Positions 52,985-61,659 of a stretch of 64,000 nt of DNA are shown one piece after another. Both the position numbers and the translations under genes were made by a program. Position 1 is the first letter of the stretch. Every line of letters begins with the position of its first letter. The notes below the pieces were generated by a model. It did no database searches and had not been told where the DNA came from. It saw nothing but the letters and a program-made list of their open reading frames with translations. The stretch is from the NCBI GenBank assembly GCA_043808325.1, contig JAZDEY010000044.1, forward strand, positions 62,001 to 126,000. Direction: 5' to 3'. This DNA comes from JAZDEY01 sp043808325 [NCBI: Candidatus Eiseniibacteriota bacterium]. Lineage in GTDB: Bacteria > Arandabacterota > Arandabacteria > Arandabacterales.

Positions 52985-53625
52985 ACCTAAGACAACCACA
53001 TACGCAGAGAGGCATAGCCGGCATTCTTCTGGTGATCGTGCTGATATGGCTGATATTCTTCACAAGCTATCTTCCGTTCTCTCCGAAACGCACTTCGGAC
53101 CAGTTGGCTAGGTTCAAGGATGAGCTCCAGCTCACCGCCGGTGAGCTTCAGCGAGCCAAAAGTGTCGCAGAGAGTATCCCGAGGCTCCAGATGGAGCTCT
53201 CTCAGATGCAAAGCAAGTGGGAGTCGCTTAAGAGCCTGCTGCCAAAAGCGACGGATATGAGCAAGCTCCTTACTGAGGTAACCACTTCGGGGCTGCGGGC
53301 AGGAGTCCAGTTCACCCTCTTTGAGCCGCAGCCGCCTGAGCCTGCCGAGTTGTATACAAGGTATCCCATAAAGGTGACCGTCAATGGCGGCTATCACCAG
53401 GTGGGCGGTTTCTTCGATAACATCTGTAACATGGAGAGACTGGTCGGAATCTCCGACGTGAAGCTTGCCCAGTTTGAGAAAGGGCAGACCACTTCTACCG
53501 TCGAAGCGACCGTAACGATTTCGGCTTACACCTACAACGAGGAACCCAGAAAGATCGAACAGCCTCAAGCATCGCCTAACCAGAAGGCTGCCGCCAAGCA
53601 GCCGACCAAGAAGCCAAAGGAGTAA
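52981..53625 (+). CDS. pilO: Type IV pilus assembly protein PilO
   Basis: 214 residues: a short cytoplasmic start, one membrane segment (about 11-28), a coiled stretch (about 40-85), and the PilO domain (about 90-185) with FTLFEPQPPEPAELYTRYP and GGYHQVGGFFDNICNMERL. It forms the PilN/PilO periplasmic ring. The last 25 residues are a Lys/Gln-rich tail. Confidence 0.92.
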   Translation: MNLRQPHTQRGIAGILLVIVLIWLIFFTSYLPFSPKRTSDQLARFKDELQLTAGELQRAKSVAESIPRLQMELSQMQSKWESLKSLLPKATDMSKLLTEVTTSGLRAGVQFTLFEPQPPEPAELYTRYPIKVTVNGGYHQVGGFFDNICNMERLVGISDVKLAQFEKGQTTSTVEATVTISAYTYNEEPRKIEQPQASPNQKAAAKQPTKKPKE

Positions 53626-53631
53626 GACCAT

Positions 53632-54354
53632 ATGCAGGTCAAACGGTCGAATATTCTCAGGCATTTTCGAGGAAGGCGCATGATCCCGCTCTTGGCAGCG
53701 GCCGGGATTATGGTTTTTGCCCTTGGCGGCTACAAGGGAATCATGAGTTTCGCGATGGATGAGATGACCGGATTCCTCGGGGGTACGGGCAGTCCTGGAG
53801 ACGAGGACCTGCTTGCCCAAGCCGGTAGTCCTAAGGCCGCACCCGCGGCCAAGGCGGAACCTGCCAGGCAAATGGTTACGCCGAAAGAGCGGACCGCTGA
53901 GCGCCAGGCTTCCAAACCTGTCGTGGCAGTTGTGGCCCAGGCCCAGAGCGGCAGGCAGTCGGCTCCCGCGCAGCCGAGCCCACGGTCGGCAAGTCAGGCG
54001 TCCCCCGCTCCTCAAACGGCTGGCGGAGACAGCGTCGCCGTGAGGAAGATAATGAAGGTTTACACGGCATCTTTTCTCAGGGATCCTTTCTACTCACTCG
54101 TTCAGGCGGGCAAGGACAGGCCTACCAAGCTTCTTGACCTCGCCCGTGCCAAGATGGTGGGATCGGTGTGGGGTGAATCTGGCATCATAGCGCTCTTGGA
54201 GGACGATACGGGCCGGAGCTATGCCCTTAAGGTCGGCGATCGGGTGGTCAATGGAAGGGTGATCGCAGTGACTCCGGCTTCAATAACGTTTTCGATAACG
54301 ACGTTTGGGCTTACGAAGACCGTAACCTTGGAACTTGCAGAAGAGGGTGAATGA
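53632..54354 (+). CDS. pilP: PilP-like pilus assembly protein
   Basis: 240 residues. One membrane segment (about 17-40) is followed by an Ala/Pro/Gln-rich linker (about 60-140) and a compact C-terminal beta domain (about 155-240) with RDPFYSLVQ, MVGSVWGESGIIALLED and YALKVGDRVVNGRVI, typical of PilP. It has a membrane helix rather than a lipobox, unlike Pseudomonas PilP. It should connect PilN/PilO to the PilQ secretin; its stop overlaps the pilQ start. Confidence 0.85.
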   Translation: MQVKRSNILRHFRGRRMIPLLAAAGIMVFALGGYKGIMSFAMDEMTGFLGGTGSPGDEDLLAQAGSPKAAPAAKAEPARQMVTPKERTAERQASKPVVAVVAQAQSGRQSAPAQPSPRSASQASPAPQTAGGDSVAVRKIMKVYTASFLRDPFYSLVQAGKDRPTKLLDLARAKMVGSVWGESGIIALLEDDTGRSYALKVGDRVVNGRVIAVTPASITFSITTFGLTKTVTLELAEEGE

Positions 54355-55649
54355 TGATGCTAAGACTCAAGTTATCGAGCTATTCCGCGCTGCTGTCCGT
54401 CGTGGGTGTGGTGCTTGTTGCTGCTGCTGTGGTGCGTGCCGGCGTTCCCGAAAGCGAGACCATATCCATGGATTTCCAGAATGCGGACGTCAAGACCGTG
54501 CTCCGTAGTTTCTCGGTCTATGCCGGCAAGAACATTATCGCCGGGCCCGAAGTCAAGGGGCCGATAAATGTTCACCTTGAGAATATCCCATGGAGGAAGG
54601 CGCTTGACACGGTGCTCAAGGCGAACGGTTACGGAGCGCTGGAACAGGACGACGTGATACGCGTCGGGCTGTGGGACCAGTTTGTAAACGAAGAGATCAA
54701 GATGGAGGAGGCCCAGCGGAAGAAGGACGATATCAAGCCGCTGGTGACCAAAGTGGTCGACATTAGTTTCGCAAAGGCTGAGGAAGTCACCACGCCGCTT
54801 CAGGGACTCCTGAGCCGCCGCGGAGTCCTCGAAGTCGATGAGAGGACCAACTCGGTGATCGTCTCCGACATTGAGGAGCGTGTGGAAGAGATATCCAGGA
54901 TGATCAAGGCCCTGGACAGCCAGACTCCTCAGGTAGAGATTACCGCGAAGCTTGTCGACGTGGACGCTCGTTTCACACGGGATCTGGGCATCAAGTGGAA
55001 CGCGGAGAACATCGCGATCCCCGGGGTCCAGGGTCTACACGGCATCAATGTCGACGCCACCGGGGCAAGCGAAGGCACGACCGGTGGGACGGAGACCCAG
55101 CAGCCCGAGGCCAAACTGACGATCGGTACTATCTTGGGGCCTAACGGCAGTTTTGACGCCACGATCCAGGCACTTGAGCGAGAGAACAAGGCGAACATAA
55201 TCTCCAATCCCAGAATCACCACCTTGAATAACCGCGAAGCGACCATCATTGTCGGCAAGAAGATTCCTCTGATCGTTACCGATGAGGCGGGAAATCCGAT
55301 CACCCAGCTGACTACGGTCGGCGTCCAGATGCGGGTCACCCCGCACGTCAACAGCAAGACCGGCGAGATAACGATGGATCTCCATCCTGAAGTCAGCGAC
55401 CTTTCCGCGCAGGCCACGGTCCAGGGTGGAATCATAATCGTCACCGAGGAAGCGGACACCCGTGTGATGGTTAAGAACGGCGAGACAGCCGTTATCGGCG
55501 GCCTGATAAGAAGCAACGAGAGTTACTTCAAGACCGGCGTGCCCATACTTAGAAGCCTTCCTCTGTTCGGGGCTCTCTTTGGTTCCAACAGCAAAGCCAG
55601 CGAGCAGAGAGAACTGCTGATCTTTGTCACTCCAAGGATCGTTGAGTGA
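54351..55649 (+). CDS. pilQ: Type IV pilus secretin PilQ, short form
   Basis: 432 residues, an outer-membrane secretin pore for the pilus. A signal peptide is followed by an STN/N0-type domain (MDFQNADVKTVLRSFSVYAGKNI), an N1-like domain (TTPLQGLLSRRGVLEVDERTNSV), and the secretin domain (about 200-430) with VPILRSLPLFGALF and RELLIFVTPRIV at the end. It lacks the AMIN peptidoglycan-binding domains present in most PilQ proteins, so it is roughly half the usual length. Three successive ATGs make the exact start ambiguous by two codons. Confidence 0.95.
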   Translation: MMMLRLKLSSYSALLSVVGVVLVAAAVVRAGVPESETISMDFQNADVKTVLRSFSVYAGKNIIAGPEVKGPINVHLENIPWRKALDTVLKANGYGALEQDDVIRVGLWDQFVNEEIKMEEAQRKKDDIKPLVTKVVDISFAKAEEVTTPLQGLLSRRGVLEVDERTNSVIVSDIEERVEEISRMIKALDSQTPQVEITAKLVDVDARFTRDLGIKWNAENIAIPGVQGLHGINVDATGASEGTTGGTETQQPEAKLTIGTILGPNGSFDATIQALERENKANIISNPRITTLNNREATIIVGKKIPLIVTDEAGNPITQLTTVGVQMRVTPHVNSKTGEITMDLHPEVSDLSAQATVQGGIIIVTEEADTRVMVKNGETAVIGGLIRSNESYFKTGVPILRSLPLFGALFGSNSKASEQRELLIFVTPRIVE

Positions 55650-55671
55650 AAGGCGATTGGGGGTATTTGAG

Positions 55672-58600
55672 ATGAACCTGAGTAAGAAGAGGTTGCTTGC
55701 CCTGGCGATTGTCGCGACAACGCTGCTTTTAGTGCAGTGCGCTGAAGACGAAGGTACGCTGAACCCATACGTTGATACTGAACCGCCTCAGTACGTGATA
55801 TCGAGCCTGACTGCCTCACCGCTTATGATTGAGCCCAATAAGCAAGCCACCATTGAGGCGAAGCTTGTGGATCGCGACGACGGTCCTGTCAACGGTCATG
55901 AATTGCTGTTCAGAACTGATATTGGAACCGTAACGTCTCGAGCAACAACCAACGAGCAAGGCATCGCGCAGGTCACCTATTCCGCGCCCTGCAGCACGGG
56001 ATATGCCACCGTGGTGGCTTACGCGGAACGTGTTATCCCAAAGACCACGTTTGTCCAGATCGGCCAGGGGGCTCTGACCGTCAGCCCACAGAGTATTCTA
56101 GCTGACGGCATATCAACTGCAATCGTATTTGTGAGTCTTGTTGATCCTGACGGCAAGCCGATATCTGGCGCAAGCGTGACCTTCTCAACCGATAAGGGTT
56201 CGCTAGATAATGCCTCTGCCCAAACCGACGCAAATGGTTATGCGAGTGCCACACTTCTCAGCGAAGCCAGCCGTAATGATGTGACTGCAAACGTCCGAGC
56301 AGCCATATGCTATGGCGACAGATCCTACACAGAGACCGCTCCGCTCACAATGAGGGGCGTCTCGATATCCTTTACAGCGGATCCAGTGCAGATACCTGCT
56401 GACGGCAAGTCAATTTCGGTGATAACGGCATGGCTTAGAGAGACGGCATCAGAAGCTCCGATTACCGATGTGAGGTTTGATTTTAGGACTTCCCTCGGTG
56501 TGATAGAAGCTTCAGGTACTACCGATGAGAACGGGTTCGCACGGACAACTCTCCAGAGCTCCACTACTCCCGGTGTTGCCACGGTTAAGGGCATCTATGG
56601 CCTTGCTGTGGATTCGACGCAGGTCACCGTGGGCAACCTCAGCCTCTCAATCACTGCAGATCCGGTGCAGATACCTGCTGACGGCAAATCTACGTCGGCC
56701 ATAACTGCGCGGCTCACAGAGGCCGCCTCGGGTCTTCCGATTGTTGACACGCAAGTTGATTTTAGGACTTCACTTGGCGTAGTCGATGCTTCAAGTGTTA
56801 CCGATGAGAACGGTTTTGCCAGGGCGACCCTTGTGAGTTCAACGGCTCCGGGTGTTGCCACGGTAAAGGCGCTCTTTGGCATAGTTGCTGATTCGGCGCA
56901 GGTCACTCTGGGTAGCCTTCGACTCTCAGTTTCGGCTGCTCAGGAAAGAATGGTTGCCGACGGGGTTTCCTCTCAGTATGTTGTAGCTACCCTTGTGACA
57001 GGGAGCAACAACCCCGTAAGTGGCGTTGTGATAGATTTCTCTACCAACCACGGGGTGATCACCAGGAGTGTTACCACCGATTCTCGCGGAATGGCTGCCG
57101 CACTGCTTACTAGTACATCATACCCGGGAAGCGGAAAGGTGATCGTCTCTTTCAAGGGAGTCTATAAGGATACCGTCGAGATCAGCTTCGAGGATCCGCT
57201 CTTAGACCTCAAGCCTCTGCCGATGTCGGTGAAGGTCATGGGCTCACTTAGCGTAGTGACACATGTCTCGTTCAGCGACGGGACGCCGGTTCCTGACAAC
57301 ACCAGCGTCAGGTTCGCGACCACGCAGGGGGCAATAGAAAGGACTGGGATCACGAGTTCCGGCCTTACAGAAGCGACCCTCCAGGCAAACGGCATAGCCG
57401 ACGATAATGTGATTGTAACGGCGATGTGCGGCAACACCACCGAGACCACCCAGGTGATGTTCACTCCGGGCGTGCCGGGTCGGATCGTCTGCCACGCATT
57501 GCCTGATACCGTAACGGTTGGAGGGACTGCCTTTTCAGCTGTAGTTGCACAAGTTACCGATATCTACGGCAATCCGGTTGAAGACGGAACGCCTGTAGCG
57601 TTCACGATGGTGGGAGGTTCCGGTTGGGTGAGCCCGAGTGCGCTCACTATAGGAGGACTGGCAACGGCGCGGTTCACACCGGGAGCCGGCGGAATCGCTA
57701 GAGTCAAAGCTAGTTCGGCGCCAGCTTCCGGCGAGACCGGAATAGTTGTGCTCGCCCAGTCTGCGGGCTCGGTGGTCGCCAGTCCCGACACTGCTTGGAT
57801 AGCGGTTGGCGACACCCAGGGTCGTACTCAGGCTGTGATCACGGCGCGCGTCTACGATTCCCACATGAGCCCCGTCGTTGACACAACGCATGTTACCTTC
57901 GCGATTGCTTATGGTCCCGGAGGTGGCGAGTATCTCGACCAGCCGACGTTCGGCTATGGGCCTGTGGAGAAACAGACTTCAGGTGGTATGGCATCGGTCA
58001 CGGTGAACGCCGGGACCAAGCCGGGTACTCTCTTGATGACGATACAGGCCGGCGACCACATTGCCACTGTGGTCAAGGTTGGGATAGCGGCAGGGCTTCC
58101 CGATTCTATTTTCATTACAACGGGTAATGTGGTAACCGGCGGCGATGGAGTCTATATAGAGGCCGTGTCGGCATTCGTGCGCGACAAGTACAACAATCCT
58201 GTCGAAGATGGTACGGTGGTCTATTTCACCCTCGACAGGTCCGACATAGGCTTCATCAACCCCGAGAGTTTCACAGGTGGTGGGTTCCCTTGCCCCGAGT
58301 TTACCGGTACCCCCAATAAGGGCATTACGCATGCATGTCTCAAGTTCCCGACATCGTCTATGACCAAAGCGGTCACCATAATAGCGCGGTGCGGACAGCT
58401 GCTGGAAAGCCAGTTCCCGACCAGCATCCCCATCGTTCTGCCCGTGACGCTGTTGGTGGATGCTGTGCCGCCCTCGATAAGCGGCGCGGCAGGTGGCACG
58501 GTGGCGGTCGTCGTGAGGCTTTCGGATGGATATGCGCTCCCGATCGAGGGGGCATGCATTGGGTTCGCGCTGACGGGGGCCGGCTCGATCTCCCCGGCAT

Positions 58601-58740
58601 TCGGCGTCACTGACCAGTATGGTACGGCCGGGACCACAGTCACCATTCCAGCCGGGACCCCCGCCGGGAAGACGACGGTCAAGGCCAAGATTTGCATGTC
58701 TGATGTCGAGAAAGAAGTGGAAATAACGATAAACGACTAG
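55672..58740 (+). CDS. Large lipoprotein with invasin-type (Big_1) Ig repeats
   Basis: 1,022 residues. The signal peptide ends in a lipobox LVQC with lipidated C23. The rest is about ten bacterial Ig-like domains of roughly 90-100 residues, each with strands such as SADGIS.. / GKPISGASVTFST / TDANGYASATL. This is the Big_1 (invasin/intimin) pattern. Two neighbouring repeats are nearly identical (listed separately). Such proteins act as surface stalks in adhesion or as matrix parts. It follows pilQ after 22 bases with only a weak ribosome site and probably belongs to the pilM-Q transcript, so a role at the pilus or its pore is possible. Confidence 0.85.
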   Translation: MNLSKKRLLALAIVATTLLLVQCAEDEGTLNPYVDTEPPQYVISSLTASPLMIEPNKQATIEAKLVDRDDGPVNGHELLFRTDIGTVTSRATTNEQGIAQVTYSAPCSTGYATVVAYAERVIPKTTFVQIGQGALTVSPQSILADGISTAIVFVSLVDPDGKPISGASVTFSTDKGSLDNASAQTDANGYASATLLSEASRNDVTANVRAAICYGDRSYTETAPLTMRGVSISFTADPVQIPADGKSISVITAWLRETASEAPITDVRFDFRTSLGVIEASGTTDENGFARTTLQSSTTPGVATVKGIYGLAVDSTQVTVGNLSLSITADPVQIPADGKSTSAITARLTEAASGLPIVDTQVDFRTSLGVVDASSVTDENGFARATLVSSTAPGVATVKALFGIVADSAQVTLGSLRLSVSAAQERMVADGVSSQYVVATLVTGSNNPVSGVVIDFSTNHGVITRSVTTDSRGMAAALLTSTSYPGSGKVIVSFKGVYKDTVEISFEDPLLDLKPLPMSVKVMGSLSVVTHVSFSDGTPVPDNTSVRFATTQGAIERTGITSSGLTEATLQANGIADDNVIVTAMCGNTTETTQVMFTPGVPGRIVCHALPDTVTVGGTAFSAVVAQVTDIYGNPVEDGTPVAFTMVGGSGWVSPSALTIGGLATARFTPGAGGIARVKASSAPASGETGIVVLAQSAGSVVASPDTAWIAVGDTQGRTQAVITARVYDSHMSPVVDTTHVTFAIAYGPGGGEYLDQPTFGYGPVEKQTSGGMASVTVNAGTKPGTLLMTIQAGDHIATVVKVGIAAGLPDSIFITTGNVVTGGDGVYIEAVSAFVRDKYNNPVEDGTVVYFTLDRSDIGFINPESFTGGGFPCPEFTGTPNKGITHACLKFPTSSMTKAVTIIARCGQLLESQFPTSIPIVLPVTLLVDAVPPSISGAAGGTVAVVVRLSDGYALPIEGACIGFALTGAGSISPAFGVTDQYGTAGTTVTIPAGTPAGKTTVKAKICMSDVEKEVEITIND
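56380..56937 (+). repeat. Two near-identical Ig-domain repeats of 279 bp
   Basis: The units begin at 56380 and 56659, exactly 93 codons apart. Both start with GATCC(A/G)GTGCAGATACC and share long identical stretches (for example PADGKS, DFRTSLGV, TDENGFAR, PGVATVK at the protein level). They look like a recent in-frame duplication inside the lipoprotein gene. Confidence 0.85.
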
Positions 58741-58762
58741 CCGACAGGGGGTAGGAAAAATC

Positions 58763-59521
58763 ATGAGATGCCTGATCATTGCGAGTATCGCTGCAACGCT
58801 CCTGGTTCCCTCGCTTGCCTTAGGAGGTAGCGCAGGCAACCCAGCCTCCAATGTGGGCAAGGAGAACTTTGGGTGCAGTTTCGAGATCGAGAACCAGGTG
58901 AAGAGCGTTGACCAGGATCTTACCACATCGAAGCGCTGGCTAGGCAAACTGACCTGGGGTGCTGCCGACCGGATCGATATCTATGCCAAGTTGGGCGCAA
59001 GCGATCTCCGGGTAGATGTGGCGAGTACGCAGGACTACGAAGGCAAGCGGGGTATGACCTGGGGTGGTGGCGCAAGGTGCATGGTGGCGGAGATCGAGCG
59101 GCCCAAGATCGCCACTTACATGGACCTTCAGATGCTCTCGTTCCACACGAAAGGGACGGTCTGGAAGTCTTTCGAGAGCGATGGTTACGTCGAGAGGTAC
59201 GACAACCGCTACAAGTGGAACGAGGTTCAGTTCAGTTTTGTCGCCGTCTGGCAGCGCGAGATCTTCACTCCATATGTGGGTTTTGGCATAACGAATGTGT
59301 TTGGCAATGTCGAGAAGACTGTCTACAGGATTAGCGGCAACGTGGGAGAGTTCTACGCTCACCAGACCAACGACTTCCGTGAGGATGCGATTCCGGAATT
59401 GATCCTGGGCGTCGACTTTGGCGTCGGCGGCACCGGGCATTTGAGCGGCGAGATCAGGTACAGCGAGGAAGAAGATATCTCTTTCTTCGTAGGTGCAAGC
59501 GAGCTCTGGCGCCTGAAGTAG
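58763..59521 (+). CDS. Predicted outer-membrane beta-barrel protein
   Basis: 252 residues with a signal peptide ending near LALGG. The mature sequence is a chain of alternating strands (ADRIDIYAKLGASDLRV, EVQFSFVAVWQREIFTPYVGFGITN, TGHLSGEIRYSEEEDISFFVGA) with aromatic ends, suiting an 8-12-strand barrel. No family is recognised with certainty. It follows the Ig lipoprotein by 22 bases and precedes a strong terminator, so it is the last gene of that transcript; a role as anchor or partner of the lipoprotein is a guess. Confidence 0.65.
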   Translation: MRCLIIASIAATLLVPSLALGGSAGNPASNVGKENFGCSFEIENQVKSVDQDLTTSKRWLGKLTWGAADRIDIYAKLGASDLRVDVASTQDYEGKRGMTWGGGARCMVAEIERPKIATYMDLQMLSFHTKGTVWKSFESDGYVERYDNRYKWNEVQFSFVAVWQREIFTPYVGFGITNVFGNVEKTVYRISGNVGEFYAHQTNDFREDAIPELILGVDFGVGGTGHLSGEIRYSEEEDISFFVGASELWRLK

Positions 59522-59537
59522 CAGGCGTTGACATAGT

Positions 59538-59576
59538 CCGTGTCTTATTGTTAAGATAAGGCACGGATTTGTTTTT
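59538..59576 (+). terminator. Intrinsic terminator after the pilus/surface operon
   Basis: CCGTGTCTTAT (59538-59548) pairs with ATAAGGCACGG (59556-59566) across a 7-base loop, with one G-T pair, followed by ATTTGTTTTT. A promoter-like pair (TTGACA 59528-59533, TAAGAT 59552-59557, 18-base spacer) overlaps it and might serve rsmD. Confidence 0.85.
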
Positions 59577-59586
59577 GGGGTGTGCT

Positions 59587-60147
59587 ATGAGAATCATAGG
59601 CGGAAAACTCAGAGGACGGGAGGTTGAAGCACCTCGTGGGCTGCTCTCGAGACCGCCTCTTTCCATAATAAGGGAGGCGGTCTTCGATATAATCGGTGAG
59701 GCGATCGAGGGCAAGACCGTCCTGGATCTCTTTGCGGGCAGCGGCTCGCTCGGGATTGAGGCCCTCTCGAGGGGAGCAGGCCAGGCCCATTTCGTCGATT
59801 CCGCCCGAAGATGCATCGAAATGCTGGAACATAATACCCGCAATCTCGACCTTGGGGACCACTCAAGGATTACCCGCCAAGACGCCGTGGAATTCGTAAG
59901 GACATGGAAGGGAGGAGCCTTCGATATCGTCTTCATCGATCCTCCGTTTCTATCCGGAAAGGTCGGGGAGGTCTTAAGTGGCCTCGCCGGCACGGCCCTG
60001 GTGTCCGATAGAACCTTGATCGTCGCCAGGGTACACTGGCGCGAGCAAGTGTCGCCCCCGCAGGATCTTCACATCATCAGGAAGAGGAAATTCGGAGACA
60101 GCCTGGTGCTCTTCATAAGGAGACCGAGGCAGGGGATCTGTCAGTGA
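59587..60147 (+). CDS. rsmD: 16S rRNA (guanine-966 N2)-methyltransferase
   Basis: 186 residues. The N-terminus MRIIGGKLRGREV and RPPLSIIREAVFDI (usually RPTTDRVREALFN) are RsmD features. The S-adenosylmethionine loop is DLFAGSGSLGIEAL and the catalytic motif is IDPPF, as in N2-guanine methylases. coaD follows with overlap, the common rsmD-coaD pairing in bacteria. ATG 59587 gives the family start; an upstream in-frame codon lies inside the terminator. Confidence 0.93.
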   Translation: MRIIGGKLRGREVEAPRGLLSRPPLSIIREAVFDIIGEAIEGKTVLDLFAGSGSLGIEALSRGAGQAHFVDSARRCIEMLEHNTRNLDLGDHSRITRQDAVEFVRTWKGGAFDIVFIDPPFLSGKVGEVLSGLAGTALVSDRTLIVARVHWREQVSPPQDLHIIRKRKFGDSLVLFIRRPRQGICQ

Positions 60148-60626
60148 GAATCGGGCTCTACGCTGGAACTTTCGACCCCGTCACCAACGGACACATCGAT
60201 ATTCTGTCGCGTAGCCTGGCGATCTTCGACAAGGTGATAGTCGCTGTGGCGGCGAGCACACCTAAGACCACGATGTTCAGCCTGGATGAACGCTTGGAGA
60301 TGTTCCGGGCCGCAATCCCGGCGCTCGAGCGTGCCGAGGTCGAACCTTTTGACGGTCTCCTGGTGGCGTTTGCCAGGGAGAGGGGTGCGGTGGCGATGAT
60401 ACGGGGCCTACGCGTGGTTTCGGATTTTGAGTACGAGTTCCAGATGGCCCTGATGAACCGGCATCTGGATCGAGGTCTTGAAACCGTGTTCCTTATGCCC
60501 AGTGCGGAATATACCTACCTCAACTCCACCCTGATCAAAGCGGTCGCCTCCACCGGGGGCGACATCTCCCAATTCGTTCCCGAGATAGTTGCCAGGAAAC
60601 TCAGCGAGAGATTCAAGCAGGCGTAG
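60144..60626 (+). CDS. coaD: Phosphopantetheine adenylyltransferase
   Basis: 160 residues, the usual length. It adds AMP to 4'-phosphopantetheine in coenzyme A synthesis. The nucleotidyl-transferase motif YAGTFDPVTNGH is at the start, IRGLR and FEYEFQMALMN in the middle, and the second ATP motif near STLIK. The GTG start overlaps the rsmD stop (GTGA). Confidence 0.96.
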   Translation: MRIGLYAGTFDPVTNGHIDILSRSLAIFDKVIVAVAASTPKTTMFSLDERLEMFRAAIPALERAEVEPFDGLLVAFARERGAVAMIRGLRVVSDFEYEFQMALMNRHLDRGLETVFLMPSAEYTYLNSTLIKAVASTGGDISQFVPEIVARKLSERFKQA

Positions 60627-60640
60627 GAGAAGCCGGTTCG

Positions 60641-61633
60641 ATGGAAATACTGGCATCGATATGGGAACGAGCACGGGCCAGGGCATCACGAATTGTGCTT
60701 CCCGAGATCGACGCCCCATGTATCCTCAAGGCAGCAGCGACAGCCCTGAGGGAGGGACTGGCCGAGCCGGTGCTGGTCGGAGGGGCTGCCCTGATCCAGG
60801 ATTGTGCGGGGCGGCATCGGGTGGACACAAAGGGTCTCACGATCGCTGATCCTTCTGGTAGTGACAGGCTTGGGCACTATGCTCATCTGCTGTATGAACG
60901 ACGCAAGCACAAAGGCCTGACCCTGGCGGAAGCCCGGGACCTGGCCAGGAGCCCGCTCTACTTCGGTGCGTTGATGGTCGCCGCCGGCGACGCGGACGGC
61001 ATCGTTGCCGGCGCGTGTACCTCTACCGCCGACGTGGTACGTGCTCTGCTCTGGTCGATAGGCAAATCCGAAAACGTCGCAGTCGTGTCCAGCGCCTTGC
61101 TGGTGATCTTGCCCCCAAGTGACGGCGGGGAGAGGGCATTCATATTTGCCGATGTCGGCGTGGTCCCTGATCCCACACCTGACCAGCTTGCAGCGATTGC
61201 GGTCGCCTCGGCGCGAACCCGCCGGCTCCTTGTGGGGGACGTGCCGTATGTCGCGATGCTATCTTTCTCCACCAAGGGTAGTGCCGAACACCCGGCGGTT
61301 GAAAAGGTAAGGCGGGCAACCGAGATCGCGAAGCAAATCGCACCGGACCTGGCGATCGATGGTGAACTACAGGCCGATGCTGCGATAGTCCCCTCGATAG
61401 CGGGACATAAGGCACCGGGCAGTCCGGTGGCGGGGCGCGCCAATGTACTCGTCTTTCCCAATCTCGATGCGGGGAACATAGGCTATAAGCTGGTGGAGAG
61501 ACTTGCTGGGGCGGGAGCGATAGGGCCGCTGCTTCAGGGTCTCAAGCGACCTGCGAGCGATCTCTCGCGCGGCTGCTCGACCGATGACGTCGTCAATGTG
61601 ATAGCGGCCATCGGCGCCCAGAGAGAGCTCTGA
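60641..61633 (+). CDS. pta: Phosphate acetyltransferase
   Basis: 330 residues, the short Pta without the DRTGG domain. Typical stretches are RIVLPEI at the start, YFGALMVAAGDADGIVAG, the ADVGVVPDPTPDQLA region, MLSFSTKGSA, and the C-terminal GRANVLVFPNLDAGNIGYKL. It interconverts acetyl-CoA and acetyl phosphate. The partner ackA is not in the window. Phosphate butyryltransferase is a related family, but these motifs favour Pta. Confidence 0.93.
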   Translation: MEILASIWERARARASRIVLPEIDAPCILKAAATALREGLAEPVLVGGAALIQDCAGRHRVDTKGLTIADPSGSDRLGHYAHLLYERRKHKGLTLAEARDLARSPLYFGALMVAAGDADGIVAGACTSTADVVRALLWSIGKSENVAVVSSALLVILPPSDGGERAFIFADVGVVPDPTPDQLAAIAVASARTRRLLVGDVPYVAMLSFSTKGSAEHPAVEKVRRATEIAKQIAPDLAIDGELQADAAIVPSIAGHKAPGSPVAGRANVLVFPNLDAGNIGYKLVERLAGAGAIGPLLQGLKRPASDLSRGCSTDDVVNVIAAIGAQREL

Positions 61634-61659
61634 GCTCCGTACCCCGGGGAAACAGCGTG

